DNA from: an uncultured Loktanella sp.
Lineage (GTDB): Bacteria > Pseudomonadota > Alphaproteobacteria > Rhodobacterales > Rhodobacteraceae
DNA length: 13,854 bases
Assembly: GCA_913061335.1 (NCBI GenBank)
Contig: CAJXTP010000059.1
Coordinates: forward strand, 1-13,854
Direction of reading: 5' to 3'
Part shown: positions 5,419 through 12,694 of the stretch, in pieces
Position numbering within the stretch: the first letter of the stretch is position 1
Layout: every line of letters begins with the position of its first letter
Notes under the pieces: generated by a model
Databases searched by the model: none
Told to the model about the DNA's origin: nothing
What the model saw: only the letters and a program-made list of their open reading frames with translations
Translations under genes and position numbers: made by a program

Positions 5419-7014
5419 ATGACGGCCCCTAAAGTTCTTATTTCCGACAGCCTTTCACAAGCAGCTGTTCAAATCTTCAAAGACCGCGGCATTGATGTCG
5501 ATTTTATGCCTGCGTTGGGCAAAGACAAGGATGCGTTCTTGGCCGCGATCCCTAAATATGACGGCTTAGCTATCCGGTCTGCGTCCAAGGCAACCGCGAA
5601 AATCATCGCCGCTGCGACCAACCTGAAGGTCATTGGGCGCGCAGGTATCGGCACCGACAATATCGACAAAGATGCGGCATCCAAAGCCGGCATCATCGTC
5701 ATGAACACGCCCTTCGGCAACATGATCACCACCGCCGAACATGCGATTGCGATGATGTTTGCAGTGGCGCGTCAAATCCCCGAGGCGTCCGCGTCCACAC
5801 ATGCAGGCAAATGGGAAAAGTCCAAATTTATGGGCGTGGAGCTGACGGGCAAAACGCTGGGCGTTATTGGTGCAGGCAACATCGGTGGCATCGTTTGCGA
5901 CCGTGCGCGTGCATTAAAGATGAAAGTCATGGCATACGATCCTTATCTTGGCGAAGAAAAAGCCGAAAAGATGGGCGTCAAAAAAGTTGAGCTGGAAGAG
6001 CTGTTCGCTAACGCTGATTTCATCACATTGCATGTGCCATACACCGAGCAGACCGCCAATATTTTGTCCGCCGAAAACATCGCAAAGCTGAAAAAAGGTG
6101 TGCGTATTATCAACTGTGCGCGTGGTGGTTTGGTGGACGAGCAAGCTTTGGCTGATGCGCTGAAGTCCGGTCACGTCGCTGGCGCTGCCTTTGATGTGTT
6201 CGCCGTTGAACCCGCCACAGATAGCCCGTTGTTCAATCTGCCCAACGTCGTTGTCACCCCGCACCTTGGGGCCGCAACAACAGAGGCCCAAGAAAATGTG
6301 GCCCTGCAAGTCGCCGAGCAAATGTCTGATTATCTGCTAACGGGTGCTGTGACCAACGCCTTGAACATGCCGTCCGTGACAGCCGAAGAAGCCAAGGTCA
6401 TGGGCCCGTGGATTAAGCTGTCTGGTCACTTGGGAAACTTCATTGGTCAGATGACAGATGAACCAATCACCGCGATCAATATCCTGTTTGACGGTGTCGT
6501 ATCGGACATGAACCTTAAGGCGCTAACAGCAGCGACAATTGCTGGGATCATGAAAAAGGCCAACCCTGACACCAATATGGTCAGCGCGCCGGTGATCGCA
6601 AAAGAACGTGGCATTCAGATCTCGACAACCAAGCAAGACCAGTCGGGAACGTTTGAGGGTTATATCAAAGTTACCGTTGTGACGGGCAAACGCGAACGGT
6701 CCGTCGCGGGCACGGTGTTCAGCGATGGCAAGCCACGGTTTATCCAGATTAAGGGCATCAATGTGGACGCCGAGGTTGGGGCGCATATGCTTTACACCAC
6801 CAACGAAGACGTGCCGGGTATTATCGGCACATTGGGTCAAACAATGGGCAGCCACGGCGTGAACATCGCAAACTTTACGCTTGGTCGTGCGGGTGTGAAG
6901 GGCGAAGCGATTGCGCTGCTTTACGTCGACGACGTCGTACCACCAGCGGCGATTACTGCGTTGCAAGACACTGGTATGTTCCAACAGGTAAAACGACTTA
7001 CTTTCGAAGTATAA
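5419..7014 (+). CDS. serA: D-3-phosphoglycerate dehydrogenase SerA (long, ACT-containing form)
   Basis: A 531-residue NAD-dependent enzyme that oxidises 3-phosphoglycerate to 3-phosphohydroxypyruvate, the committed step of serine synthesis. The substrate-binding part carries RSASKATAKII and GRAGIGTDNID (73-83). The Rossmann motif is GAGNIGG (151-157). The catalytic set is Arg235 in INCARGGLVDE, Glu264 in FAVEPA and His282 in TPHLGAAT. A second intervening domain (about 315-450) and a C-terminal ACT domain (about 455-531, with NEDVPGIIGTLG and HGVNIANF) make this the long type; ACT domains often bind serine as feedback inhibitor, but this cannot be judged here. The start is ATG 5419, with AGGAG at 5408-5412. 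It is the second gene of the serC-serA pair. Confidence 0.97.
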   Translation: MTAPKVLISDSLSQAAVQIFKDRGIDVDFMPALGKDKDAFLAAIPKYDGLAIRSASKATAKIIAAATNLKVIGRAGIGTDNIDKDAASKAGIIVMNTPFGNMITTAEHAIAMMFAVARQIPEASASTHAGKWEKSKFMGVELTGKTLGVIGAGNIGGIVCDRARALKMKVMAYDPYLGEEKAEKMGVKKVELEELFANADFITLHVPYTEQTANILSAENIAKLKKGVRIINCARGGLVDEQALADALKSGHVAGAAFDVFAVEPATDSPLFNLPNVVVTPHLGAATTEAQENVALQVAEQMSDYLLTGAVTNALNMPSVTAEEAKVMGPWIKLSGHLGNFIGQMTDEPITAINILFDGVVSDMNLKALTAATIAGIMKKANPDTNMVSAPVIAKERGIQISTTKQDQSGTFEGYIKVTVVTGKRERSVAGTVFSDGKPRFIQIKGINVDAEVGAHMLYTTNEDVPGIIGTLGQTMGSHGVNIANFTLGRAGVKGEAIALLYVDDVVPPAAITALQDTGMFQQVKRLTFEV

Positions 7015-7028
7015 AACAGCGGGATGGC

Positions 7029-7075
7029 GGGTGGGGCGCATTGCCCTATAAGGGCAACAGCGACACCTGCCACCC
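7029..7075 (+). other. Nested inverted repeats between serA and the phosphoesterase
   Basis: TTGCCCT-ATA-AGGGCAA (7041-7057) is a perfect 7-pair stem with a 3-base loop. It is flanked by a second pair of arms, GGGTGG (7029-7034) and CCACCC (7070-7075), so a two-tier structure is possible. No T-run follows, so classical intrinsic termination is not indicated. It occupies most of the 79-base gap and probably marks the end of the serC-serA transcript or a processing site. Confidence 0.45.
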
Positions 7076-7093
7076 TAACCAAAAGGCCACAAC

Positions 7094-7876
7094 ATGATCT
7101 ATGCGATTGGTGATATTCACGGGCAAAAAGCCATGCTCGACAACGCGCTGTCGCTTATCGAAAACGACGGTGGGCCTGACGCCGAAATCGTCTTTGTTGG
7201 CGACTACACTGACCGTGGCGCCGACAGCCGCGCGGTCATTGATGCCCTGATCGAAGGCGTGGCAGCGGGCCGGAACTGGACCTGTCTTAAGGGCAACCAC
7301 GACCGGATGTTCTATGACTTTGTGACCAGTGGCGCCGAACATGACCCGATGATCGCACCTGGCCTGTCGTGGGTGAACCCGCGCCTTGGTGGTGCCGCGA
7401 CGCTTGCGTCTTACGGTGTCATAGGCACGCCAAATTTCAACCAAGCCGACGGCGAACTCGAACTGCTGACCCATTACACGACCGACACTGGCGACCGCAG
7501 CAAAGACCAGATCGTCGCATGGGCCCGACAACAGGTGCCCCAAAGCCATCTCGATTTTGTGAACACCCGCGCGCTATATCACGAAACAGACGCCCTAATT
7601 TTTGTGCACGCGGGCCTGCGCCCAAACATCCCACTTGCCGCGCAAGACCCCGAAGACATGATGTGGATCAGAGAAGGTTTCTTGGAAACTGGCCATGATT
7701 TTGGCAAGCTACTTGTGCACGGACACACCGCAATTGACTATCCGACCCATTACGGCACACGGGTCAATATCGACGCGGGCGCTGGCCGTGGCCGCGTGTT
7801 GGTGCCCGTGGTATTTGAAGACCGTAACTGCTGGGCGCTGACCAGCGAAGGCCGCGTTCCAGTCGTACCTACTTAG
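7094..7876 (+). CDS. Calcineurin-like metallophosphoesterase (PPP/ApaH-like)
   Basis: A 260-residue two-metal phosphoesterase. The conserved motifs appear in order: GDIHG (6-10), GDYTDRG (36-42), GNHD (67-70), a histidine in IFVHAGL (near 170), and VHGHT (near 211). This set is shared by bacterial PPP-type serine/threonine phosphatases and diadenosine-tetraphosphate hydrolases (ApaH, PrpE), so the substrate, phosphoprotein or dinucleotide, cannot be decided. No signal peptide or membrane segment is visible. The start is ATG 7094, with AAAAGG seven bases upstream. It follows serA by 79 bases on the same strand but is separated by inverted repeats, so it may be independent. Its stop codon is only 10 bases from the converging hemC stop, leaving no room for a terminator. 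Confidence 0.88.
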   Translation: MIYAIGDIHGQKAMLDNALSLIENDGGPDAEIVFVGDYTDRGADSRAVIDALIEGVAAGRNWTCLKGNHDRMFYDFVTSGAEHDPMIAPGLSWVNPRLGGAATLASYGVIGTPNFNQADGELELLTHYTTDTGDRSKDQIVAWARQQVPQSHLDFVNTRALYHETDALIFVHAGLRPNIPLAAQDPEDMMWIREGFLETGHDFGKLLVHGHTAIDYPTHYGTRVNIDAGAGRGRVLVPVVFEDRNCWALTSEGRVPVVPT

Positions 7877-7886
7877 TCGCCCCCAC

Positions 7887-8843
7887 TTAACGGTGCGAAA
7901 AGAACCCGGGTCCAGCAAGGTCCAATAACCGCTTGGCCATCGCACGGCCCATCGCGGGGCCATCAGCAATGGGTCCAGTCACATCGTCCGACAATGCTTC
8001 TGATCCGTCTTCGCGCAGGATTTCTCCGCGCAGGCGCATCTGATCGCCATCAATCTCGGCCAATGCCGCAATCGGTGTGTGGCACGACCCATCCAAATCC
8101 GCCAAAAATGCCCGTTCAGCCACCAACCGCAGGCCCGTCGGCACATCGTGGATAGCCGCCAGCATATGCGCGGCGCGGGTGTCATCCACCCGCCGCTCAA
8201 TGCCAATCGCACCTTGGGCAACGGCGGGCAGCATATCGTCGACTTCAATCGCCACATGCGGCACATCGGTCATGCCCAAACGGCGCAGTCCGGCCATTGC
8301 CAAAAATGTCCCATCGGCCACACCGTCTTGCAATTTGCGCAAACGGGTCTGCACATTGCCGCGAAATTCCGCGACTTTAAGATCCGGCCTGCGCGCCAAA
8401 AGCTGCGCGCGGCGGCGCAATGACGACGACCCGATGGTCGCACCTGCGGCAATATCGGCCAGCTGAAGCGCACCAACAGACACAAACGCATCGCGCACGT
8501 CTTCACGCGGCAGATAAGTATCAAGCAACAGCCCGTCCGGCTGCGCAACGGGCATGTCTTTCATCGAGTGCACGGCAATGTCGATTTTACCGCCCAACAG
8601 CGCGTCTTCGATTTCTTTTGTGAACAAGCCTTTGTTGCCAATTGTCTTAAGCGCGATGTCCGCGTCAATCAGCGTCCGGTCATCGCCAGTGGTCTTGATC
8701 ACCACGATTTCAAAAGCATCCGCGCGCAGATCAAACGCCGCCCCCAGCCGGTCACGGGTTTCATGAGCCTGCGCGAGCGCGAGCGGTGATCCACGGGTGC
8801 CAATTCGAAACGGCGCATCAGATGTAGGCATGATAATAGTCAT
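7887..8843 (-). CDS. hemC: Hydroxymethylbilane synthase (porphobilinogen deaminase)
   Basis: A 318-residue enzyme that joins four porphobilinogen molecules into hydroxymethylbilane in heme and bacteriochlorophyll synthesis. Motifs: RIGTRGSPLALAQA (13-26), GLFTKEIEDAL (72-82), AVHSMKDMP with catalytic Asp96, SSLRRRAQL (140-148), EFRGNVQTRLRKL (159-171), and DGSCHTPIA with Cys254, which carries the covalent dipyrromethane cofactor. The length is normal. Two starts are possible: ATG 8843 (MTIIMPTSD) and ATG 8831 (MPTSDAPF). Neither has a clear ribosome site, so the first is kept as the longest. The gene is divergent from hemE across 84 bases and converges on the phosphoesterase gene with a 10-base gap. 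Confidence 0.95.
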   Translation of the reverse strand: MTIIMPTSDAPFRIGTRGSPLALAQAHETRDRLGAAFDLRADAFEIVVIKTTGDDRTLIDADIALKTIGNKGLFTKEIEDALLGGKIDIAVHSMKDMPVAQPDGLLLDTYLPREDVRDAFVSVGALQLADIAAGATIGSSSLRRRAQLLARRPDLKVAEFRGNVQTRLRKLQDGVADGTFLAMAGLRRLGMTDVPHVAIEVDDMLPAVAQGAIGIERRVDDTRAAHMLAAIHDVPTGLRLVAERAFLADLDGSCHTPIAALAEIDGDQMRLRGEILREDGSEALSDDVTGPIADGPAMGRAMAKRLLDLAGPGFFSHR

Positions 8844-8849
8844 GCAGCC

Positions 8850-8878
8850 GTTCTAGTCAGCAGCAGCGATGTTGACAA
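8850..8878 (-). promoter_or_regulatory. Candidate hemC promoter
   Basis: On the minus strand, TTGTCA (8873-8878) and TAGAAC (8850-8855) are separated by exactly 17 bases, matching five and four of six positions of the vegetative sigma-factor consensus. The predicted transcript start would fall at or next to the upstream hemC ATG (8843), implying a leaderless message or use of the ATG at 8831. This is a pattern match only. Confidence 0.3.
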
Positions 8879-8927
8879 CGACCTTCGTTCTTGAAACCAC
8901 CGTGTTGAACCAAACGGACGGCATCTT

Positions 8928-9962
8928 ATGACACAGAACAAGACAATTTTGCGGGCCCTTGCAGGCGAAACCCTTGAGACACCCCCTATTTGGATGATGC
9001 GACAGGCTGGGCGCTATCTGCCCGAGTACAAAGCGACCCGCGCCCAAGCCGGCGACTTTTTGTCGCTATGCTATAATCCCGAGCTCGCCGCCGAGGTCAC
9101 GTTGCAGCCGATCCGCCGCTATGGATTTGATGCCGCGATCTTGTTTGCCGATATCTTGTTACTGCCGCAAGCGCTGGGTGCGGACCTGTGGTTTGTCACC
9201 GGTGAAGGGCCGCGCCTGTCGACGATCACAACTGCGGATGAACTGGCCGCGTTGAAACCGCTTGATGCGATCCACGACACACTAAACCCGATTTATGAAA
9301 CGATCAAAATTTTGCGGTCTGGATTACCGTCCGAGACAACATTGATCGGTTTCGCGGGCGCGCCGTGGACAGTCGCAACTTATATGATTGCGGGCAAAGG
9401 CACCCCTGACCAAGGCCCCGCGCACGCGCTAAAAGACGGCAATCGGGCCGTTTTCGAAGGCCTGATGGACCGCATCACCGAAGGTACGATCAGCTATTTG
9501 TCAGCGCAGATCGAGGCAGGTGCAGAAGTCGTCAAGTTGTTCGATAGCTGGGCCGGATCACTGCAAGGCGATGATTTTTACGACTTCTCGATCAAGCCGA
9601 TCCAGACAATCGTGGCTGCCCTTAAGGCAAAATATCCGCATGTGCCAATCATCGCATTCCCGCGCGGTGCTGGTGAACGGTACGTCGGGCTGCACGCAGC
9701 GACGGGCGCAGATTGCATCGCGCTTGACGACGGGGTTGATGCCGCTTGGGCGGCAAAGCACGTGCAAGTTGATGGATGCGTTCAAGGTAACCTTGCTTCG
9801 CGGCATATGGTGTCGGGCGGTCAGAACTTGGTTGATGAAACTCGCCGCATTTGCGCAGCTCTAAAAGATGGCCCGCACATCTTTAATCTTGGGCACGGGA
9901 TCACGCCTGACGCGAACCCTGACAATGTCCAATTGATGATCGACACCGTGCGCGCAGGCTAG
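8928..9962 (+). CDS. hemE: Uroporphyrinogen decarboxylase
   Basis: A 344-residue enzyme that removes the four acetate carboxyls of uroporphyrinogen III to give coproporphyrinogen III. It carries PIWMMRQAGRYLPEY (20-34) with the conserved arginines, FADILLLPQALG with catalytic-type Asp75, GFAGAPWTVATYMI, and KLFDSWAGSL; the end has the GHGITPDANPDNV segment common to the family. Length is normal and the active-site residues are present. The start is ATG 8928; the upstream CGGACGG is only a weak ribosome site. It is divergent from hemC and converges on hemF, whose product acts next in the pathway. T-rich tracts follow right after its stop codon, before the GC-rich repeat. Confidence 0.96.
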   Translation: MTQNKTILRALAGETLETPPIWMMRQAGRYLPEYKATRAQAGDFLSLCYNPELAAEVTLQPIRRYGFDAAILFADILLLPQALGADLWFVTGEGPRLSTITTADELAALKPLDAIHDTLNPIYETIKILRSGLPSETTLIGFAGAPWTVATYMIAGKGTPDQGPAHALKDGNRAVFEGLMDRITEGTISYLSAQIEAGAEVVKLFDSWAGSLQGDDFYDFSIKPIQTIVAALKAKYPHVPIIAFPRGAGERYVGLHAATGADCIALDDGVDAAWAAKHVQVDGCVQGNLASRHMVSGGQNLVDETRRICAALKDGPHIFNLGHGITPDANPDNVQLMIDTVRAG

Positions 9963-9990
9963 TGTTTTTTCCAAACGCTTTTTCCGAGCA

Positions 9991-10039
9991 AAAATATGTC
10001 GGGGGAGGCCGCAGGCCGGGGGCAGCGCCCCTAGCCCCG
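9991..10039. repeat. GC-rich intergenic element of Rhodobacterales type, probable convergent terminator
   Basis: The stretch runs from AAAATATGTC through GGGGGAGGCC, GCAGGCC and GGGGGCAGCGCCCC to a C-rich end. It contains two small stems, GGCC-GCA-GGCC (10007-10017) and GGGGC-AGC-GCCCC (10019-10031). From memory, near-identical blocks (AAATA followed by GGGGGAGGCC, GCAGGCC and GGGGGCAGCGCCCC) recur between genes in many Rhodobacterales genomes. Only one copy is visible here, so repetition within this genome is inferred. Its place between the converging hemE and hemF fits a role in transcript ending for one or both directions. Confidence 0.6.
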
Positions 10040-10044
10040 CTTGC

Positions 10045-10935
10045 TTAATACCATTTCGCCATTGGCGGCAGGGACATCAATACGGCGTCCGCATCATGCC
10101 CTGTTGTCAGCCCAAACTTGGTCCCGCGATCATACACAAGATTGTATTCCGCATAGAGCCCGCGATGCACCAGTTGCGCGTCTTTGTCTGCTTCATCCCA
10201 CGACATCACCCGCCGCTTTTCAACAAGCGGTAGATACGCAGGTAGGAACGCGCGACCGATGTCTTGGGTCAGGGCGAAATCTGCCGCCCAATTACCGGTA
10301 TTGCGATCATCCATAAAGATGCCGCCAACACCCCGCGCCCGATTGCGGTGCGGAATATAGAAATATTCGTCAGCCCATTTCTTGAGCGCCGGATACAGGT
10401 CCATCCCATGTGGATCGAGATGCGATTTCTGCGTGTCATGGAAATGTGCTGTATCTTCTGCAAATTCCAAGCATGGATTCAGGTCAGACCCGCCACCAAA
10501 CCACCATGCATGCGGGGTCCAAAACATCCGCGTGTTCATGTGAACCGCAGGCACCTGCGGGTTTTGCATATGGGCGACGAGTGAAATACCCGATGCCCAA
10601 AACCGTGGGTCAGCGTCCATACCGGGCACACCGCGCGCGGCCATTGCCGATTGCGCTGCAGCCCCAAGTTGGCCGTAAACTGTCGAAGTATTAACGCCAA
10701 CTTTTTCAAAAACCCGTCCGCCGCGCATAACCGACATTAGGCCACCACCTGCATCGCTGCCATTATCGGCGGTGCGCTTTGTCGGCGTTTGCTCAAACTG
10801 ACCGGCCGCAAGATTACCAGTTGGTCCATCCGTATGGCTGGTTTCCAGCGCTTCGAAAGCTGTCACGATCTGATCGCGCAGGGCTTCGAACCATGCGGCG
10901 GCTTGGGCTTTTTCGGCTACGAGATCGGCGGTCAT
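10045..10935 (-). CDS. hemF: Oxygen-dependent coproporphyrinogen III oxidase
   Basis: A 296-residue aerobic enzyme converting coproporphyrinogen III to protoporphyrinogen IX. It shows the family blocks RVFEKVGVNTSTVYG (74-88), ASGISLVAHMQNPQVPAVHMN with His122 and His132, WWFGGGSDLNP (144-154), AHFHDTQKSH, and EYFYIPHRNRARGVGG (190-205) followed by IFMDD. The C-terminus has EYNLVYDRGTKFGL and LPPMAKW, as is usual. The start is ATG 10935, with AAGGGGAT a few bases upstream. It acts directly after HemE, whose gene converges on it. The oxygen requirement implies an aerobic or facultative lifestyle; an oxygen-independent HemN may exist elsewhere but is not seen here. Upstream, 153 bases separate it from the divergent idi. 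Confidence 0.96.
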   Translation of the reverse strand: MTADLVAEKAQAAAWFEALRDQIVTAFEALETSHTDGPTGNLAAGQFEQTPTKRTADNGSDAGGGLMSVMRGGRVFEKVGVNTSTVYGQLGAAAQSAMAARGVPGMDADPRFWASGISLVAHMQNPQVPAVHMNTRMFWTPHAWWFGGGSDLNPCLEFAEDTAHFHDTQKSHLDPHGMDLYPALKKWADEYFYIPHRNRARGVGGIFMDDRNTGNWAADFALTQDIGRAFLPAYLPLVEKRRVMSWDEADKDAQLVHRGLYAEYNLVYDRGTKFGLTTGHDADAVLMSLPPMAKWY

Positions 10936-10960
10936 ATCTATCCCCTTGGGTTATTCAAAA

Positions 10961-10989
10961 CTGATACGCCTCTGCGCCACAGATCACAA
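10961..10989 (-). promoter_or_regulatory. Candidate hemF promoter
   Basis: On the minus strand, TTGTGA (10984-10989) and TATCAG (10961-10966) are 17 bases apart, each matching four of six consensus positions. The predicted start would leave a short leader of under 25 bases that contains the AAGGGGAT ribosome site. No FNR-type or PpsR-type (TGT-N12-ACA) palindrome was found beside it. Weak, pattern-only evidence. Confidence 0.28.
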
Positions 10990-11088
10990 CATTCAGGACA
11001 CTGAGACCAATTGACCCACGTATCCCTTGAAGTCGGCTCGAATGGCAATTATCGCAGGTCCATGCAAGGGGACCGCGCTTTGACCACG

Positions 11089-11604
11089 ATGATACCAGCT
11101 TGGGTAGACGGCACATTACAGCCCGTTGAAAAACTGCATGCGCACATTGTTGGGTTGCGCCACAAAGCGGTGTCTGTGTTTGTCATGAGCGGCGACGCAA
11201 TTTTGCTGCAGCGTCGTGCTATGGGCAAATATCACACGCCCGATCTATGGGCGAACACCTGCTGCACCCATCCACATTGGCAAGAAGACCCTGCCACCTG
11301 CGCGACCCGTCGCTTGACGCAAGAAATGGGGATCAGCGGATTGGATCTCGTTCATCGTGGCGTCATCGAGTACCGTGCAGATGTTGGTGGCGATATGATT
11401 GAACACGAGGTTGTTGATCTGTTCACCGCCCAAGCCTCCCGCGATTTGCCAATGACCCTTAATCCTGATGAAGTGTCCGAAACTGCGTGGGTGTCGATCG
11501 CTGATTTGCACCAGCAAGTCGCCGCGGACCCAAGCCGTTTTACACCATGGTTGCGCATCTATCTGGCCGAACACGCTGGCCGGATTTTCGGCATGCCCGA
11601 TTGA
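11089..11604 (+). CDS. idi: Isopentenyl-diphosphate delta-isomerase, type 1
   Basis: A 171-residue Nudix-fold enzyme that interconverts isopentenyl and dimethylallyl diphosphate, feeding quinone, carotenoid and other isoprenoid synthesis. The catalytic cysteine is Cys59 in ANTCCTHPHW, and the metal-binding and catalytic acids are Glu106 and Glu108 in GDMIEHEVVD. QRRAMGKYHTPDLW and RRLTQEMGI mark the substrate and Nudix-helix regions. It closely resembles the Rhodobacter form, which begins MIPAWVDG. That supports ATG 11089, although no good ribosome site precedes it; an ATG at 11062 and non-ATG codons further up are in frame but would extend the protein beyond family length. It is divergent from hemF and 37 bases ahead of mnmH. 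In phototrophic relatives idi can lie in the photosynthesis cluster, but no bch, crt or puf gene is present here. Confidence 0.93.
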   Translation: MIPAWVDGTLQPVEKLHAHIVGLRHKAVSVFVMSGDAILLQRRAMGKYHTPDLWANTCCTHPHWQEDPATCATRRLTQEMGISGLDLVHRGVIEYRADVGGDMIEHEVVDLFTAQASRDLPMTLNPDEVSETAWVSIADLHQQVAADPSRFTPWLRIYLAEHAGRIFGMPD

Positions 11605-11641
11605 CGTTGTTCGCGCCCGCCTTTGCTGCAATACTATAAGC

Positions 11642-12694
11642 ATGCCCCAAACGTTTGATAGCATCCACGCCATGTTAGCCCATGGCTTTGACACCGTCAT
11701 TGACGTGCGATCCCCTGCAGAATTTGCCGTGGATCACCTGCCCGGTGCGATAAATCTGCCTGCCCTGTCTAACGATCAGCGCGCCGAAGTTGGCACGATG
11801 TACAAACAAGTCAGTCCGTTTGATGCGCGCAAAATTGGCGCAACACTTGTTGCCCGCAACGTGGCGGATCATGTCGCGGGGCCATTGGCCCACCATGACG
11901 GAAGCTGGCGGCCCTTGGTCTATTGTTGGCGCGGCGGTCAACGGTCGGGGTCGTTCACCATGATCTTGCAACAGATTGGCTGGCGTGCGGACATCGTTGA
12001 CGGCGGCTATATGCAGTGGCGCAGGCTTGTCAAAAAGGCGCTTTATGACAACCCGCTGCCGCACCGTTTGGTGCTGCTAGACGGCAATACTGGCACCGCC
12101 AAAACCGCCATTCTGGCCCGCCTTGCCGCACGAGGTGTTCAGGTCATCGACCTTGAAGGATTGGCCGGTCATCGCGGGTCATCATTGGGCGCCGTCGCAG
12201 GTGGTCAGCCGGATCAGAAGGGGTTTGAAACCACGCTTGCCGTCGCGCTTGATGGGTGTGACCCGTCCCGCCCGATTGTGGTCGAGGCTGAAAGCTCCAA
12301 GATCGGTCAGATCAATCTGCCGCCGCAGCTTTGGGCCAAAATGGTTCGAGCACCACGTATCATGATCGAGGCCCCGATTGACGCGCGTGCCGCGTTTTTG
12401 GAAACCGCCTATGCCGATATGATTGCTGATCCGTCAGAGATGGCCGCACGCTTTGAACCGCTGCGGTCCATTCGCGGACATGCTGTTGTCGATGGCTGGT
12501 TGGCGCTGTTAGATGCAGGAGAATTTCGCGCATTGGCAAAGGCCCTGATGGAACAGCATTACGATGCAGCCTATGCGAAATCGCGCGGGTCAGAGGTGCC
12601 GGCCACTGTCGCGACCGTCACCGTCAGCACCCTAGATGTTGCGGGCCAAGATGATGCAGCCGGTCAGATTATGCAGGCTTTGACTGCACTGTAA
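11642..12694 (+). CDS. mnmH: tRNA 2-selenouridine synthase MnmH (SelU/YbbB)
   Basis: A 350-residue enzyme that replaces sulfur with selenium at the wobble 2-thiouridine of certain tRNAs, using selenophosphate and passing through a geranylated intermediate. Residues 1-130 form a rhodanese domain: IDVRSPAEF (20-28), NLPALSNDQRAEVGTMYKQ (38-56) and the active Cys95 in VYCWRGGQRSG. The C-terminal half is a P-loop domain with GNTGTAKT (148-155) and DLEGLAGHRGSSLG, both typical of the family. The sixth Walker A position is Ala where the general consensus has Gly. The start is ATG 11642; an open frame back to 11468 overlaps idi and has no family resemblance. No clear ribosome site is seen. It follows idi by 37 bases and converges with selD, its selenium-donor partner, overlapping it by 26 bases. 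Confidence 0.95.
   Translation: MPQTFDSIHAMLAHGFDTVIDVRSPAEFAVDHLPGAINLPALSNDQRAEVGTMYKQVSPFDARKIGATLVARNVADHVAGPLAHHDGSWRPLVYCWRGGQRSGSFTMILQQIGWRADIVDGGYMQWRRLVKKALYDNPLPHRLVLLDGNTGTAKTAILARLAARGVQVIDLEGLAGHRGSSLGAVAGGQPDQKGFETTLAVALDGCDPSRPIVVEAESSKIGQINLPPQLWAKMVRAPRIMIEAPIDARAAFLETAYADMIADPSEMAARFEPLRSIRGHAVVDGWLALLDAGEFRALAKALMEQHYDAAYAKSRGSEVPATVATVTVSTLDVAGQDDAAGQIMQALTAL

Noticed and set aside
11027..11055. Possible idi promoter, TTGAAG and TATCGC 17 bases apart
   Set aside because: The second box matches only three of six consensus positions, so the pair is not convincing.
7887..11604. Photosynthesis gene cluster suggested by hemC, hemE, hemF and idi
   Set aside because: These are also general housekeeping genes. 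No bch, crt, puf or ppsR gene and no clear PpsR-type palindrome was found in the window.
11601..11640. Apparent mnmH promoter with TTGACG and TATAAG
   Set aside because: The two boxes are 28 bases apart, far from the usual 16-18, and TATAAG lies one base from the ATG, too close to act as a -10 box.
11468..11641. 58-codon upstream extension of MnmH
   Set aside because: It overlaps the end of idi in another frame and lacks family similarity; MnmH proteins begin near MPQTFDSI-like sequence just before the IDVRSP motif.
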